Positions 24,224-32,004 are shown, counted from the stretch's first letter. The stretch is DNA of 64,000 nucleotides from Sporosarcina sp. ACRSL (GCF_022346605.1 NZ_JAKRNT010000009.1:124001-188000), one strand, 5' to 3'. The notes: generated from the letters alone by a model not told the origin. A program made the numbers and translations.

Positions 24224-24548
24224 TGTCACGCCTCCCGTAACGCTGTCTCGGCATGGTTAACATCGACCCGTAGCGATCTAGGAACGTAAGCACCGCGCTC
24301 ATATCTGCCTTATTGCGACTCGCCACGCAGTCCGTCGCGATTGCTTCGGGCATTTTATAAACGTCGGTTAAGCGCTTTTTAGCGTCTTCTATCGCAACTA
24401 AATCTCCGCGTTCCGCCGCTTCAACCTCGCGCAATGCCTGTGCAGCCTTCTTAGCCTCGCGCTGTACCGCCTTTAAGCCCGTAAGCGCCTCCGCTACATC
24501 TACGTCAATCTTTACCGTCAATCCGCGCGCGTCCTTGTCTGCCGCCAT
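24216..24548 (-). CDS. hypothetical coiled-coil protein
   Basis: A 110-residue protein with LTVKIDVDVAEALTGLKAVQREAKKAAQALREVE at residues 10-43. This amphipathic helix is found in several Bacillus phage proteins of unknown role. The C-terminus is basic (MPRQRYGRRDIE). It overlaps the downstream winged-helix gene. The start is uncertain: the ATG at 24548 follows a weak GGTTGGTG, and the frame is open to an ATG at 24563. Confidence 0.5.
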   Translation of the reverse strand: MAADKDARGLTVKIDVDVAEALTGLKAVQREAKKAAQALREVEAAERGDLVAIEDAKKRLTDVYKMPEAIATDCVASRNKADMSAVLTFLDRYGSMLTMPRQRYGRRDIE

Positions 24549-24670
24549 TTGCACCAACCCCATTCGTAAGTATGTCGCTTATAGTCCGCCGACTTGACGC
24601 AATATAAAAAGACGCCCAACTTGCGGACACCCTTCGTCTTACGGCCGAACTGATGCTTACTTGAATTCTT

Positions 24671-24847
24671 TTAATACTTCGTGAACTTCATTTGACTTAA
24701 AGCCTTTGCGTGCTTTCTACGTAACTTATCGACCCTCTGCTCAATCTGCGCCTGCCTCTCTTCAACCGACACCTCTGAGTTTGAGCGTTCGGGTAAGCGC
24801 GTTTGAGTCCGAGCATTTTCGATTAATTTATTCCGGAATGTAGACAT
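24671..24847 (-). CDS. small basic hypothetical protein
   Basis: A 58-residue, strongly charged helical protein (MSTFRNKLIENARTQT...KHAKALSQMKFTKY). The start at 24847 is supported by AAGGCGG with 9-base spacing. The frame is open to an ATG at 24913, which has no ribosome binding site. I do not recognise it. The 210 bases upstream hold only a 7-bp stem (AGCGAGC/GCTCGCT, 24970-25008) and no other gene. Confidence 0.45.
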   Translation of the reverse strand: MSTFRNKLIENARTQTRLPERSNSEVSVEERQAQIEQRVDKLRRKHAKALSQMKFTKY

Positions 24848-25059
24848 AAGCAGATACCGCCTTTTCTTCATTAATTCTACGTCGAGCAATTCCGCGTCTA
24901 TTCCCGTAATCATTAAAGACGAATGTAGTTAGTCGCCTTTTCTCACATAATCCTTGCATCTGGTTAGACAGCGAGCCTTGCCGCTCTAGGACGGAGTTTG
25001 CTCGCTTGTAAAGTTCTTCCTACTATATAGGACAGACGTTTCGCGTAATAATTAAGTAG

Positions 25060-25494
25060 TTAGCGCTCTTTTGCCTTATATTTACGGTCCATGTACGCAT
25101 TTTCCGCCGGCGTGCGTTGCCTTCTCGTCGGTATGCGGTAATCCGTGCCGTCCACGCCGACTGATTCCGGTACATTGCGCGTAGTTAGCCCCTTATAATA
25201 ATCGAGTTCCTGCCGCTCGCTTTCGATCGGGTACTCGGTATTGCGAGTCTTATAGGGCGTATCGTCTGTCAGTTCATCGCGCAATATCAACGAAGCCAGT
25301 CGGTCCAGCTGCGCGCTATCCGGTATAACGCCGCGACACTCAAAGTATGCGTCAGTCATGCGCTGTACTGCGGCTATGCGCCCTTGTACGTCCGTCTTGC
25401 CGTCGCCTGCTTTCGCGATTCCAAATAGCAGCGATACGTATTCCGCAAATTGGACCGTTGAATGTCCGTAGTTAAATTCGGTTGTAATCGTCAT
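25060..25494 (-). CDS. hypothetical protein coupled to the sigma-like regulator
   Basis: A 144-residue protein (MTITTEFNYGHSTVQFAEY) with an N-terminal helical half and a basic, probably unstructured C-terminus (YRIPTRRQRTPAENAYMDRKYKAKER). The ATG at 25494 overlaps the stop of the sigma-like gene (ATGA) and follows GGAGG, so the two genes are co-expressed. No family recognised. Confidence 0.55.
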   Translation of the reverse strand: MTITTEFNYGHSTVQFAEYVSLLFGIAKAGDGKTDVQGRIAAVQRMTDAYFECRGVIPDSAQLDRLASLILRDELTDDTPYKTRNTEYPIESERQELDYYKGLTTRNVPESVGVDGTDYRIPTRRQRTPAENAYMDRKYKAKER

Positions 25495-25811
25495 TGGGTA
25501 AGTGCCTCCGTTCCGTCTAAGTAATCCCACGCTTCTAGTACCGCGGCCAGCTTCACAACCGACGCAGACAGTCGGTATGTTAACGCAGGCTCTGACACGC
25601 CTAGCGCGCCCGCTACACGGTTCTGCGCCTGCCCGCGAATGAACACGGCATCGAACGCCTCGCGCTGTTTCCGCGTCATTCCTGCGCGCTTAATTGCGTA
25701 GTGCAGGTCGATCAGTATATCGGTTGCGCCGAAGTCGCCGACGTCTTGGCGCGCCTTTAAATCGTGATACTGCGCGAGTAATCTGCGCACTTTATCGGTG
25801 TAATTGCTCAA
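25491..25811 (-). CDS. sigma-70 region 4-like regulator of late transcription
   Basis: The 106-residue protein ends in a helix-turn-helix of sigma region 4 type (residues about 52-95, MTRKQREAFDAVFIRGQAQNRVAGALGVSEPALTYRLSASV). Short proteins of this kind upstream of terminase genes in Gram-positive phages (ArpU-like and RinA-like positions) activate late operons. A role in switching on the packaging and morphogenesis genes is inference from fold and location. Confidence 0.65.
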   Translation of the reverse strand: MSNYTDKVRRLLAQYHDLKARQDVGDFGATDILIDLHYAIKRAGMTRKQREAFDAVFIRGQAQNRVAGALGVSEPALTYRLSASVVKLAAVLEAWDYLDGTEALTQ

Positions 25812-25857
25812 TAAAACCGCCTGCTTTCTTTACGTTAAATTTTCGTCAACTTTGCGC

Positions 25858-25886
25858 TTGACTTACGCAAACACCTGCGGTATACT
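25858..25886 (+). promoter_or_regulatory. strong sigma-A-type promoter, plus strand
   Basis: TTGACT at 25858-25863, a spacer of exactly 17 bases, and TATACT at 25881-25886 precede the small plus-strand gene by 35 bases. This is among the best consensus promoters in the phage part of the window and points against the main transcription direction. Confidence 0.8.
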
Positions 25887-25920
25887 TAAGTTAATCAAAA
25901 AGACGGGGGAGCGGATTAAA

Positions 25921-26124
25921 ATGAAACCAGTAAAACACGATCTAAACGCATTCACACCGGAGGAACTACGTAGCACGTACATCGAAAAGTACGCAGAAAC
26001 ATTCGAAAGCACGAAGGAACACGCGCTTGAAATGTTCTTATCGGAATACAACGCAGACCACGACTTCCATACGCTAGCTAACGTAGAGTACGCTATCGAA
26101 GAAATGATAAGAATTTGCGCATGA
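25921..26124 (+). CDS. small plus-strand protein with own promoter and terminator (candidate moron)
   Basis: A 67-residue acidic protein (MKPVKHDLNAFTPEELRSTY) that is probably all helical. No family recognised. The ATG follows GGGGGAG, a consensus promoter lies 35 bases upstream, and a strong terminator begins directly after the stop. It is oriented against its neighbours, which are a sigma-like gene and a methylase-like gene. Such self-contained cassettes in prophages are often expressed in the lysogen, but nothing in the sequence shows what this one does. Confidence 0.7.
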   Translation: MKPVKHDLNAFTPEELRSTYIEKYAETFESTKEHALEMFLSEYNADHDFHTLANVEYAIEEMIRICA

Positions 26125-26125
26125 G

Positions 26126-26148
26126 GACGCCCTAACCGGCGTCTTTTT
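26126..26148 (+). terminator. intrinsic terminator of the 67-residue gene
   Basis: GACGCC-CTAACC-GGCGTC followed by TTTTT. The same GACGCC/GGCGTC-TTTTT hairpin closes the XRE gene at 46672-46694, so it is a reused phage terminator module. Confidence 0.85.
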
Positions 26149-26994
26149 CTATTCCTCCGCAATCCCTTCCGCGCATACTTCGCAAATATCGCCGTAATCC
26201 GGACTATAATCGAACGCAATTCCGTCCGGAAATACTGCGCTACACTTGTCGCAAGTAACGATTTTCTCCGCCACTTCATGCCTCACCGCTTCCAAGAACG
26301 CATTACCGCCTAAATGCGCAGGGAAGTCGCCTACTGGATCGAAAGGCTCGTATCTATTTGCTTCAAAGGCCGTCCACTCTACGTTAAAATACTCCGCCGA
26401 TGCATCATCGTATGGAAATAAGTGTATCGCGCTGTATTGTAGATGATCGTCGTTGGTATTCTGTACGAGCCACGCGCCTTTAGCGCCTTTGCGCGATAGA
26501 ACGTCAACCTGTACGACAGACGCGTTCATGCCGCGGATTGCGAGGTTAAATAGTAGGAACGGCACAGCGCGGTCACTTAATTCCTCGGCTTGATAGAGGA
26601 ACATAGACGGTACATATTCGAAGAACGGCGTAGCTCGTCTGTCTGCGTCCCATTGACGGATGGTGATTCCGCCTGTACCCGCGCAAGGCTCGTAATAAGT
26701 ATCGCCCACCTCGCGCTCACCGCTGACGAGTGCTGACAGTAGCGTAGCGACGCTGTTCGGGGTAAAGTCCTGCTTCTTCTGCGCGCGATCGGCGTGTTCG
26801 TCTTGAAAATAACGATGAAACCAATCGTAGTCAACGTTGTAATCGTGTAATTCGAGTGCTTTGCGGAATAACGCTTCGCGCCGTTCTTTATCGCGCAGAA
26901 TCGCCCACAACGCATCGGGCGCCTTATAGCTATCAACGACGCCAAGTAGCGCGTTCCACTCGTCTATGCCGAGATAAATCGGTTCTTTCGTCAT
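26149..26994 (-). CDS. N6-adenine DNA methylase-like protein lacking a visible NPPY motif
   Basis: The 281-residue protein resembles HsdM-type methylases of phages: the entry segment QDFTPNSVATLLSAL (about 75-89) and the AdoMet-binding YYEPCAGTGGITI (about 101-113) are clear. The expected catalytic (N/D)PP(Y/F) is not seen; the corresponding region reads GAWLVQNTNDDHLQYSAI. The C-terminus has a four-cysteine zinc-ribbon (C.KC...C.VC, about 248-274). It may be a catalytically inactive AdoMet-binding protein, or use an altered motif. Its 3' end abuts the terminator of the convergent plus-strand gene. Confidence 0.72.
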   Translation of the reverse strand: MTKEPIYLGIDEWNALLGVVDSYKAPDALWAILRDKERREALFRKALELHDYNVDYDWFHRYFQDEHADRAQKKQDFTPNSVATLLSALVSGEREVGDTYYEPCAGTGGITIRQWDADRRATPFFEYVPSMFLYQAEELSDRAVPFLLFNLAIRGMNASVVQVDVLSRKGAKGAWLVQNTNDDHLQYSAIHLFPYDDASAEYFNVEWTAFEANRYEPFDPVGDFPAHLGGNAFLEAVRHEVAEKIVTCDKCSAVFPDGIAFDYSPDYGDICEVCAEGIAEE

Positions 26995-27020
26995 TATTTC
27001 GCCCCATTCCGTATAATTTC

Positions 27021-27049
27021 TTGTTAATCCGTCAATGATGCGTTATAAT
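27021..27049 (+). promoter_or_regulatory. sigma-A-type promoter, plus strand
   Basis: TTGTTA (27021-27026), 17 bases, TATAAT (27044-27049, perfect) precede the 145-residue plus-strand gene by 35 bases. Confidence 0.75.
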
Positions 27050-27084
27050 AACGCTAAATAACGCAAATGACCGGAGGTTTTTAT

Positions 27085-27522
27085 ATGACCGCATCAAAAA
27101 ACGCACTAGCTAACGTACTAACACCCGCAGCAATCGACGAAGCCCTCGCCGGATTTACGTTTGTCGCGTCTGACGGCGCGCCTTTTATAACGCTAGACAC
27201 GCAACGCCGCTTCTACTTTAATACGTCCTTGCGCAAGATGTTCGGCTTAAAGGCGTACAGCAAAATTGCGATCGGTTACAACGCTGATACGAAGTCTATT
27301 GCGGTACTAACGAAGAACATGGACGCCGTGCCTGCGAATTTTACCTACGTACTGGACAAGCGCCATTACGCGTCTGCGCGCAAGTTTGTCGCGGAATTCC
27401 GCATCGACATTAACAAGGCGCCGCTTACCTACGTATTTGATCGTGGCACGTCCGTCGACGGCGTTTATATCTTCCGTTTAGCGAAGGACGCGCCGATTGA
27501 TGCGCAGCTTATCGAGGAATAG
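27085..27522 (+). CDS. AbrB/SpoVT-like protein on the plus strand
   Basis: The 145-residue protein has FITLDTQRRFYFNTSLRKMFGLKAYSKIAIGYNADTKSIAVL (about 32-73). Its strand-loop-helix-strand order and basic residues recall the swapped-hairpin AbrB fold (I.LD..RR...N..LRK..GL......I.Y......I.V). The C-terminal half is also alpha-beta and of unknown type. GGAGG lies 7 bases before the ATG, and a consensus promoter is upstream. Being opposite to the surrounding operon, it is probably transcribed independently, perhaps in the lysogen. The DNA-binding assignment is an inference from pattern. Confidence 0.6.
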   Translation: MTASKNALANVLTPAAIDEALAGFTFVASDGAPFITLDTQRRFYFNTSLRKMFGLKAYSKIAIGYNADTKSIAVLTKNMDAVPANFTYVLDKRHYASARKFVAEFRIDINKAPLTYVFDRGTSVDGVYIFRLAKDAPIDAQLIEE

Positions 27523-27784
27523 GCGGTTTCTTATAGCCGCCAATTCTCCGCTCCCCTTTCGCAATGCCCTCGCGCAACCAGCCGAGGCTTTCCTGCCCGG
27601 TATCCGCCAAATAAACGTCAATGAGGACACGCATATCCGCTAATCTTTCGTCATCTATGCGTCCGCCGCCGTCGATAATCGAGATAGCTTCGATGATGAA
27701 CGCCTTGTCTGCGCCCATGTACGGATTTGCCGCTGACTCGCGGAAGCCGGCAACGGGACTAGGCGCGCGGAACGGCTTAAACAT
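27509..27784 (-). CDS. hypothetical phage protein
   Basis: A 91-residue protein starting MFKPFRAPSPVAGFRESAAN and ending in a basic GGYKKPPIPR tail. The ATG lies within the stop of the upstream gene (GATGTTTAA) and follows AGGTGA. Its 3' end overlaps the convergent AbrB-like gene by 14 bases. No family recognised. Confidence 0.5.
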   Translation of the reverse strand: MFKPFRAPSPVAGFRESAANPYMGADKAFIIEAISIIDGGGRIDDERLADMRVLIDVYLADTGQESLGWLREGIAKGERRIGGYKKPPIPR

Positions 27785-28307
27785 CGCTGTCACCTACGGC
27801 TTGTCCTTCGATATGATCCGCTGCCCGCGTCAGATACCACGCCGCCTTACGCAAGTCCTCCGCAGGGCTTCCGTGCTTGTACGGTGCGCGGTCGATATAC
27901 TTCGTTGTGTTGCCGACGCAATAAGCGACGAACGGATCGGCGTAGCCTTGCGTCATATGCTCGATGACTTCAATAGTTTCGAATTTACCGCGGGTGTAGT
28001 GTTGCGGATGGTTTACTGCGTCGCTTTCCAATTCGTGTACACGACGTCCGAGATTCGCGATAAGGTCGGTGACGTCCGGTTGTGGCTCTGTTACTAGCTC
28101 GAATTCATCGAAATCTCCGCTACCGATAGTCCGCAATTCACCGACGTCATCCGCAAACGAGAAGGTTTCTCGGTGATAATAATAATCGACTATACCACTT
28201 CGATGTATATCGGTTACGACGTACTCCGTTCCCTCGGTAATATCCTTCCATTCATCGTTTAATACTCGCACCTTGTCGCCAACCTTCGGCATCTCTTTTA
28301 ACGCCAT
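27777..28307 (-). CDS. KOW/SH3-like plus DUF3310 domain protein
   Basis: This 176-residue protein has an N-terminal KVGDKVRVL...EGTEYVVTDI module of SH3/KOW type (residues 5-70) and a C-terminal DUF3310 domain (about 97-165, NHPQHYTRGKFETIEVIEHM...GNTTKYIDRAPYKHGSPAEDLRKAAWYL). DUF3310 proteins are widespread in phages among nucleotide-metabolism genes; their activity is unknown. The ATG at 28307 follows GGGGCGG; an upstream extension to 28352 has no ribosome binding site. Confidence 0.8.
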   Translation of the reverse strand: MALKEMPKVGDKVRVLNDEWKDITEGTEYVVTDIHRSGIVDYYYHRETFSFADDVGELRTIGSGDFDEFELVTEPQPDVTDLIANLGRRVHELESDAVNHPQHYTRGKFETIEVIEHMTQGYADPFVAYCVGNTTKYIDRAPYKHGSPAEDLRKAAWYLTRAADHIEGQAVGDSDV

Positions 28308-28359
28308 ATTTACCGCCCCTTTCGTATTATCCGTACTTCCACCGACTGCCACTACATCG

Positions 28360-28848
28360 TCACTCTAAATTAGTATTTATATAAGCATCCACACCGTATA
28401 AATCTAACGCCCAAAAATTGTACATACGAGCGGCGTCATGCTTGTCTGTGAAATAGCCTAAGTGGAATTGCTTACCGTCCTTCGCGATACTTGCCGAGTA
28501 TTTCTTAGCGAACTTGTTGTAACTCACGCCCTTTAGACCTGTTGATCCATATGCCGGCTTATTTTGCTCATTGTGAGAATTATTTGTTACCCGTAAATTT
28601 GATAACCTATTGTCGAACGTGTTTCTATTTATATGATCTACTACCTTATCGTCAGGTGCGTTAGTGATGTGTCTATGCAAGTAAGTTCGTATAGGTTTTC
28701 CGTCCACCCAAGTACTTTTAACCGCGTATCCTTCTGTCCTACCGCGCCTAGTTCTATAACTTATAAACCAAGTGAACATAGATAATTCTTCAACTAAGTC
28801 ATCATCGACAATAATTATCTCCCCGTTATTGGTCACTATCTCTCCCAC
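28360..28848 (-). CDS. HNH homing endonuclease with AP2 domain
   Basis: The 162-residue protein has an N-terminal NUMOD-like beta segment, an HNH_3 nuclease core (about 57-90, LHRHITNAPDDKVVDHINRNTFDNRLSNLR) and a C-terminal AP2 DNA-binding domain (about 105-150, GLKGVSYNKFAKKYSASI...LGYFTDKHDAARMYNFWALDL). It is a free-standing homing endonuclease inserted between two phage genes. It is visibly more A+T-rich than its neighbours. It is intact. Confidence 0.88.
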   Translation of the reverse strand: MGEIVTNNGEIIIVDDDLVEELSMFTWFISYRTRRGRTEGYAVKSTWVDGKPIRTYLHRHITNAPDDKVVDHINRNTFDNRLSNLRVTNNSHNEQNKPAYGSTGLKGVSYNKFAKKYSASIAKDGKQFHLGYFTDKHDAARMYNFWALDLYGVDAYINTNLE

Positions 28849-29475
28849 CTAATTACCTCCTCTTCGTATCATCCGTATTTCCACCGACTGCCTGCCGAAC
28901 TCTAGCGCCTCTGCATTCGTTTCATGCGCCACGTCGATAATGGCGCCGTTGATCCGCCCGCCCGTGTCGGAAGCTATCGCCTCAAACGACGTGCCATCCG
29001 AAAGGGTAACGCGCACAATCGAGCCGAGTGGTATCCTTCGCGGATCAGTCGCAATTACGCGATAACCGTCGCTGTAAATTGATTTGCGCAGGTCGTGACC
29101 CGTCCGTGTAATGCCCGTACAGCCTTCGCAATAAGCGGTAAACGCGGTTGCCTCGAATGTCTGCGCCTGTCCAACGTAATTACTGTTGCGCGATACCGTT
29201 GCGGGCTTCGGCTTGGCTTGCGCCTTACTTGCGACTGCCTTCGCTATCCGGGCCTGCCTAATGCTTTCTTTCGACCTTGCCCGCGCTAACTTCGTTTCAT
29301 TCGCCTGTCTACGCTCGTCTAACGTTGCTATTTCGTGCGTGTCATCGTAGACAGGCGGAATGGGCTTCGCTTCTTCGTCTTCCTCGACTTCCTTCGGATT
29401 ACCGCCGAAGATTGCGCCGAGGAATAGCATGACCGCGAGTAGGATTACGCCTGCTGTGCGCTTAATATCCCGCAG
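28849..29475 (-). CDS. membrane-anchored 3D-domain protein (cell-wall active)
   Basis: The 208-residue form has an N-terminal membrane helix (ILLAVMLFLGAIFGG), a coiled, Lys/Ala-rich linker and a C-terminal 3D domain (about 110-205, FEATAFTAYCEGCTGITRTG...VIATDPRRIPLGSIVRV...ASDTGGRINGAIIDVAHET) named after its conserved aspartates. 3D domains occur in MltA-like and RpfB/YuiC-type peptidoglycan-cleaving enzymes. The only ATG (29430) would cut the membrane helix in half. A CTG at 29475 directly after the thyA stop has AAAGGTGG 8 bases upstream and keeps an intact charged-plus-hydrophobic signal, so I prefer it. Confidence 0.75.
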   Translation of the reverse strand: MRDIKRTAGVILLAVMLFLGAIFGGNPKEVEEDEEAKPIPPVYDDTHEIATLDERRQANETKLARARSKESIRQARIAKAVASKAQAKPKPATVSRNSNYVGQAQTFEATAFTAYCEGCTGITRTGHDLRKSIYSDGYRVIATDPRRIPLGSIVRVTLSDGTSFEAIASDTGGRINGAIIDVAHETNAEALEFGRQSVEIRMIRRGGN

Positions 29476-30318
29476 TTAGACCGCCACCTTTCCGCTTAAC
29501 TTCGGATGCGGATCGTAACCGCTTAATACGAAGTCTTCGAATGTTAGCGCGTCGATGTCGTCTGTCTCGCGCGTGATTTCTAGCGTAGGTAATGCGCGTG
29601 GCTTACGCTGTAATTGCGTCTTAACCTGCTCGATATGATTCGTGTAGATATGCGCATCGCCGATTGTATGAACGAACTCGCCGACGCCTAGCCCGGTTAC
29701 ATGCGCGATCATGTGCGTTAATAGCGCGTAGCTGGCGATGTTGAACGGCACTCCGAGGAATACGTCGCCCGACCGCTGATACAGTTGACACGATAGCTTT
29801 CCGTTAGCTACGTAGAATTGAAACGCGAAGTGGCACGGAGGTAGCGCCATTCCTCCCAAGTCTCCGACATTCCACGCGTTGACGAGCAGGCGCCGGCTGT
29901 CCGGGTTCGTGCGGATTTGTTCGATGACTTGCGCGATTTGGTCGATAGTATCTTCCGTGAGCATGTCGGAACCATCGTCAAAATAATAGTCGTACACCAT
30001 TTCGGCGGGTTGCCATGAACGCCATTGTTCGCCGTAAACCGGGCCAAGTGAGCCGTCTTTACGCGTCCATTCGTCCCATATCGTTACTCCGTTATCGCGC
30101 AGGTATTTAACGTTCGTATCTCCGCGCAGGAACCACAGCAATTCGTAAGCAACCGACTTCCATGCGACGCGCTTCGTAGTTAATAGCGGAAAGCCTTTCG
30201 CCAAATCGAAGCGCATCTGATAGCCGAACGTACTAAGCGTGCCAGTTCCGGTACGATCCGTCTTAGCGACGCCATTATCGAGTATGTGCCGACATAAGTC
30301 GAGGTATTGTTGCGTCAT
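29476..30318 (-). CDS. thyA: thymidylate synthase ThyA
   Basis: The 280-residue enzyme converts dUMP to dTMP with methylene-tetrahydrofolate. The family signatures are complete: [19 protein letters not shown], the Arg-containing [22 protein letters not shown], the catalytic Cys in [13 protein letters not shown] (about 167-179), the [22 protein letters not shown] stretch and HIYTNH. The gene has normal length. It starts by a 4-base overlap with a small upstream gene and is part of a dNTP-supply cluster with dUTPase and ribonucleotide reductase. Confidence 0.96.
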   Translation of the reverse strand: MTQQYLDLCRHILDNGVAKTDRTGTGTLSTFGYQMRFDLAKGFPLLTTKRVAWKSVAYELLWFLRGDTNVKYLRDNGVTIWDEWTRKDGSLGPVYGEQWRSWQPAEMVYDYYFDDGSDMLTEDTIDQIAQVIEQIRTNPDSRRLLVNAWNVGDLGGMALPPCHFAFQFYVANGKLSCQLYQRSGDVFLGVPFNIASYALLTHMIAHVTGLGVGEFVHTIGDAHIYTNHIEQVKTQLQRKPRALPTLEITRETDDIDALTFEDFVLSGYDPHPKLSGKVAV

Positions 30319-30476
30319 TCAATCGTCCCCTTTTCGATAAGTTCGTTATATTCCGTAATCCACTCCGGAGGCACCTGACGCCTATCTGCGATATACCTTT
30401 CGATAGCACGCGCCAAGTCGTCCTCCCGCTTCTCGTCCCATATCATGCGTGGCATTACGCCTATTGGCGGTCTCAT
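30315..30476 (-). CDS. small conserved phage protein
   Basis: A 53-residue protein beginning [16 protein letters not shown] after the Met and containing [20 protein letters not shown]. This IGVMP..I..E.R...L..AI.RY......P.EW..EYNEL pattern recurs in short proteins of Gram-positive phages. GGAGGACGATTAA precedes the ATG, and the stop overlaps thyA (ATGA). Function unknown. Confidence 0.72.
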   Translation of the reverse strand: MRPPIGVMPRMIWDEKREDDLARAIERYIADRRQVPPEWITEYNELIEKGTIE

Positions 30477-30641
30477 TTAATCGTCCTCCAAAGCGGTACT
30501 TAGCGCTTTAGCGAATCTAGTGTAGACCCTCTTCCAATTACGTTTTGCTATCGGATTGTTATAAGGTCCGACGCCTATACACGTAAGTGACGGCGATATA
30601 ATAAGTCCCATGCGATGTAAAAACCGATTAGGCTTGCGCAT
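30477..30641 (-). CDS. small hypothetical protein between dUTPase and ThyA genes
   Basis: A 54-residue basic protein (MRKPNRFLHRMGLIISPSLT) that overlaps the dUTPase 3' end by 14 bases and ends immediately before the next start. GGGGTGA precedes its ATG. The reading frame exactly fills the gap, which supports it. No family recognised. Confidence 0.55.
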   Translation of the reverse strand: MRKPNRFLHRMGLIISPSLTCIGVGPYNNPIAKRNWKRVYTRFAKALSTALEDD

Positions 30642-31227
30642 TTACTGTCACCCCGCTTGAACCGAAGCCGTGCGACCCTCTCGCCGTATCCTCTACGTCA
30701 AACACTTCGACATCTTCGACGGAGGGCAGGCGCGTAATTACTAGCTGCGCGATGCGGTCGCCTTTGCGGATTAAGTACGACCCTAGTAAATATTCGGGAT
30801 CATCGCTTATGCTTCCGTCTAGGTATCCGACATAGTAGCCGTACGTTGCGTCGTGTTCTTTTTGCGCAATATTGTCGCAAATAACACCGATTTCCCCGCC
30901 GTAGCCCTGATCGATAGTGCCGAGGGCGACGCGTAGATTTGTACGGCTAGTAACGCCCGACCGTGGACGCACTTGTGCTTCGAAGCCTACCGGTAGCTGT
31001 ACGGCAATGCCCGTAGGTACGACCACAGTTGCGCCCGGCTCTACGATAACGTCCGCGCTTGCTACGAGGTCAAAGCCGGAGTCGCTTGCGTGTGCTTTCG
31101 ACGGCAGTACGGCGTCCTCCGTTAAGCGTTTAAATCCGACGCGCACCGGAGGGATAACGTTACCCTGCGCACGTACCTCCGCACTCTGCGGCTTAAAGAA
31201 GTCCTCTCGTTCGCGTAAATACGCCAT
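30628..31227 (-). CDS. dut: dUTP diphosphatase
   Basis: The 199-residue enzyme hydrolyses dUTP to dUMP, preventing uracil incorporation and feeding ThyA. All five trimeric dUTPase motifs are present: ASDSGFDL (about 47-54), RPRSGV, GTIDQGYGGEIGV, KGDRIAQLVI and the C-terminal RGSHGFGSSG. An insertion between motifs III and IV (YVGYLDGSISDDPEYLL) makes it longer than usual, as in other Bacillus phage enzymes. Confidence 0.94.
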   Translation of the reverse strand: MAYLREREDFFKPQSAEVRAQGNVIPPVRVGFKRLTEDAVLPSKAHASDSGFDLVASADVIVEPGATVVVPTGIAVQLPVGFEAQVRPRSGVTSRTNLRVALGTIDQGYGGEIGVICDNIAQKEHDATYGYYVGYLDGSISDDPEYLLGSYLIRKGDRIAQLVITRLPSVEDVEVFDVEDTARGSHGFGSSGVTVNAQA

Positions 31228-31449
31228 TTATTCGTCCTCCCCTTCGTCTTCTTCGTAATATTCCTCGCCACCGTCCGCTAGAAAGCCGATAGCTTGCGTA
31301 TAAACGGCCGTATTGCCGAGCGGATTGATCGCAAGCTGTACGTCGATAGTGCCGTCGCCTAATTCGTCGATGAATGTGCGTACTTTTGCGCCCAAGCCGG
31401 CGAGTTCGTCCGCCGTGTTTACGTTTATGTCTATCGTGTAATTACGCAT
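31228..31449 (-). CDS. small acidic hypothetical protein
   Basis: A 73-residue protein with an alpha-beta N-terminal part (MRNYTIDINVNTADELAGLG) and a very acidic tail (EEYYEEDEGEDE). The acidic tail may mimic DNA or bind basic proteins; this is speculation. GGGAGG precedes the start and the gene directly abuts dut. Confidence 0.6.
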   Translation of the reverse strand: MRNYTIDINVNTADELAGLGAKVRTFIDELGDGTIDVQLAINPLGNTAVYTQAIGFLADGGEEYYEEDEGEDE

Positions 31450-31451
31450 GT

Positions 31452-31781
31452 CTATCGTCCTCCCGATTTCGTCAGCACAGTTAGCGCGCCTTCTTGACGT
31501 ACGATTTCGTAGCCTTGCGCGAATACTTCGTTGTAGTCCGTGACAAGTACGGTGTATTCTACGGTCGGTCCCTTACTAACTACGTCGACAATAGCGCTAG
31601 TCCCTAATACTAGCGCTACTACTGCCAGTCCTACAACTATCGCCGACCCTACGTGACGTTCGCAGATAAGCAATATTCCGTAAACTAAAGCGGCAATTAA
31701 GCTAAACGCGATAGCGGCGGACATTATTACGATTGTTATCACGTATTCTCCGCGCAATGCTGTTTCCGCGAGAATCTCCAT
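31452..31781 (-). CDS. two-span membrane protein
   Basis: A 109-residue protein with two membrane helices (about 12-38, ITIVIMSAAIAFSLIAALVYGILL, and 46-66, AIVVGLAVVALVLGTSAIVDVV) and a soluble C-terminal domain (VEYTVLVTDYNEVFAQGYEIVRQEG). Unknown family. It is preceded by one copy of a recurrent AAACGATAT-type motif. Confidence 0.6.
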   Translation of the reverse strand: MEILAETALRGEYVITIVIMSAAIAFSLIAALVYGILLICERHVGSAIVVGLAVVALVLGTSAIVDVVSKGPTVEYTVLVTDYNEVFAQGYEIVRQEGALTVLTKSGGR

Positions 31782-31788
31782 AGTATCG

Positions 31789-31816
31789 CCCCCTATAGTA
31801 GTTATATCGTTTCAAA
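31789..31816 (-). promoter_or_regulatory. copy C of the AAACGATAT-CTA motif
   Basis: On the minus strand AAACGATATAACTACTATAG runs into GGGGGCG, the ribosome binding site of the next gene. It matches motifs at 46297-46319 and 54005-54032. It may be a phage-specific promoter or operator. Confidence 0.45.
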
Positions 31817-31820
31817 ACGC

Positions 31821-31988
31821 TTACTGCGGACTATTCCGGCCTTTTTCGAGTTCTTTAATCGCTTCTAGCGCATTAAATGCCGCAAGCTGTATAAATGCTA
31901 CGATAATTATTGCGATGTGCGGATCGTAGCCTCGGAAGATTGCGCCCAATAGTACGCACCAAAATAGCGCCATTATTACGTGGAACAT
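31821..31988 (-). CDS. small membrane protein
   Basis: A 55-residue protein (MFHVIMALFWCVLLGAIFRG) with two short hydrophobic stretches (2-18 and 25-40) and a charged C-terminus. AAAGGGG precedes the ATG at 31988. It fills the gap between phoH-like and the two-span membrane gene. Function unknown. Confidence 0.55.
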   Translation of the reverse strand: MFHVIMALFWCVLLGAIFRGYDPHIAIIIVAFIQLAAFNALEAIKELEKGRNSPQ

Positions 31989-32004
31989 TACGCGTCGCCC
32001 CTTT

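Noticed and set aside
24970..25008. 7-bp stem AGCGAGC/GCTCGCT as a terminator or small RNA
   Set aside because: No T-run on either strand, no promoter of quality nearby and a long irregular loop; too weak to call.
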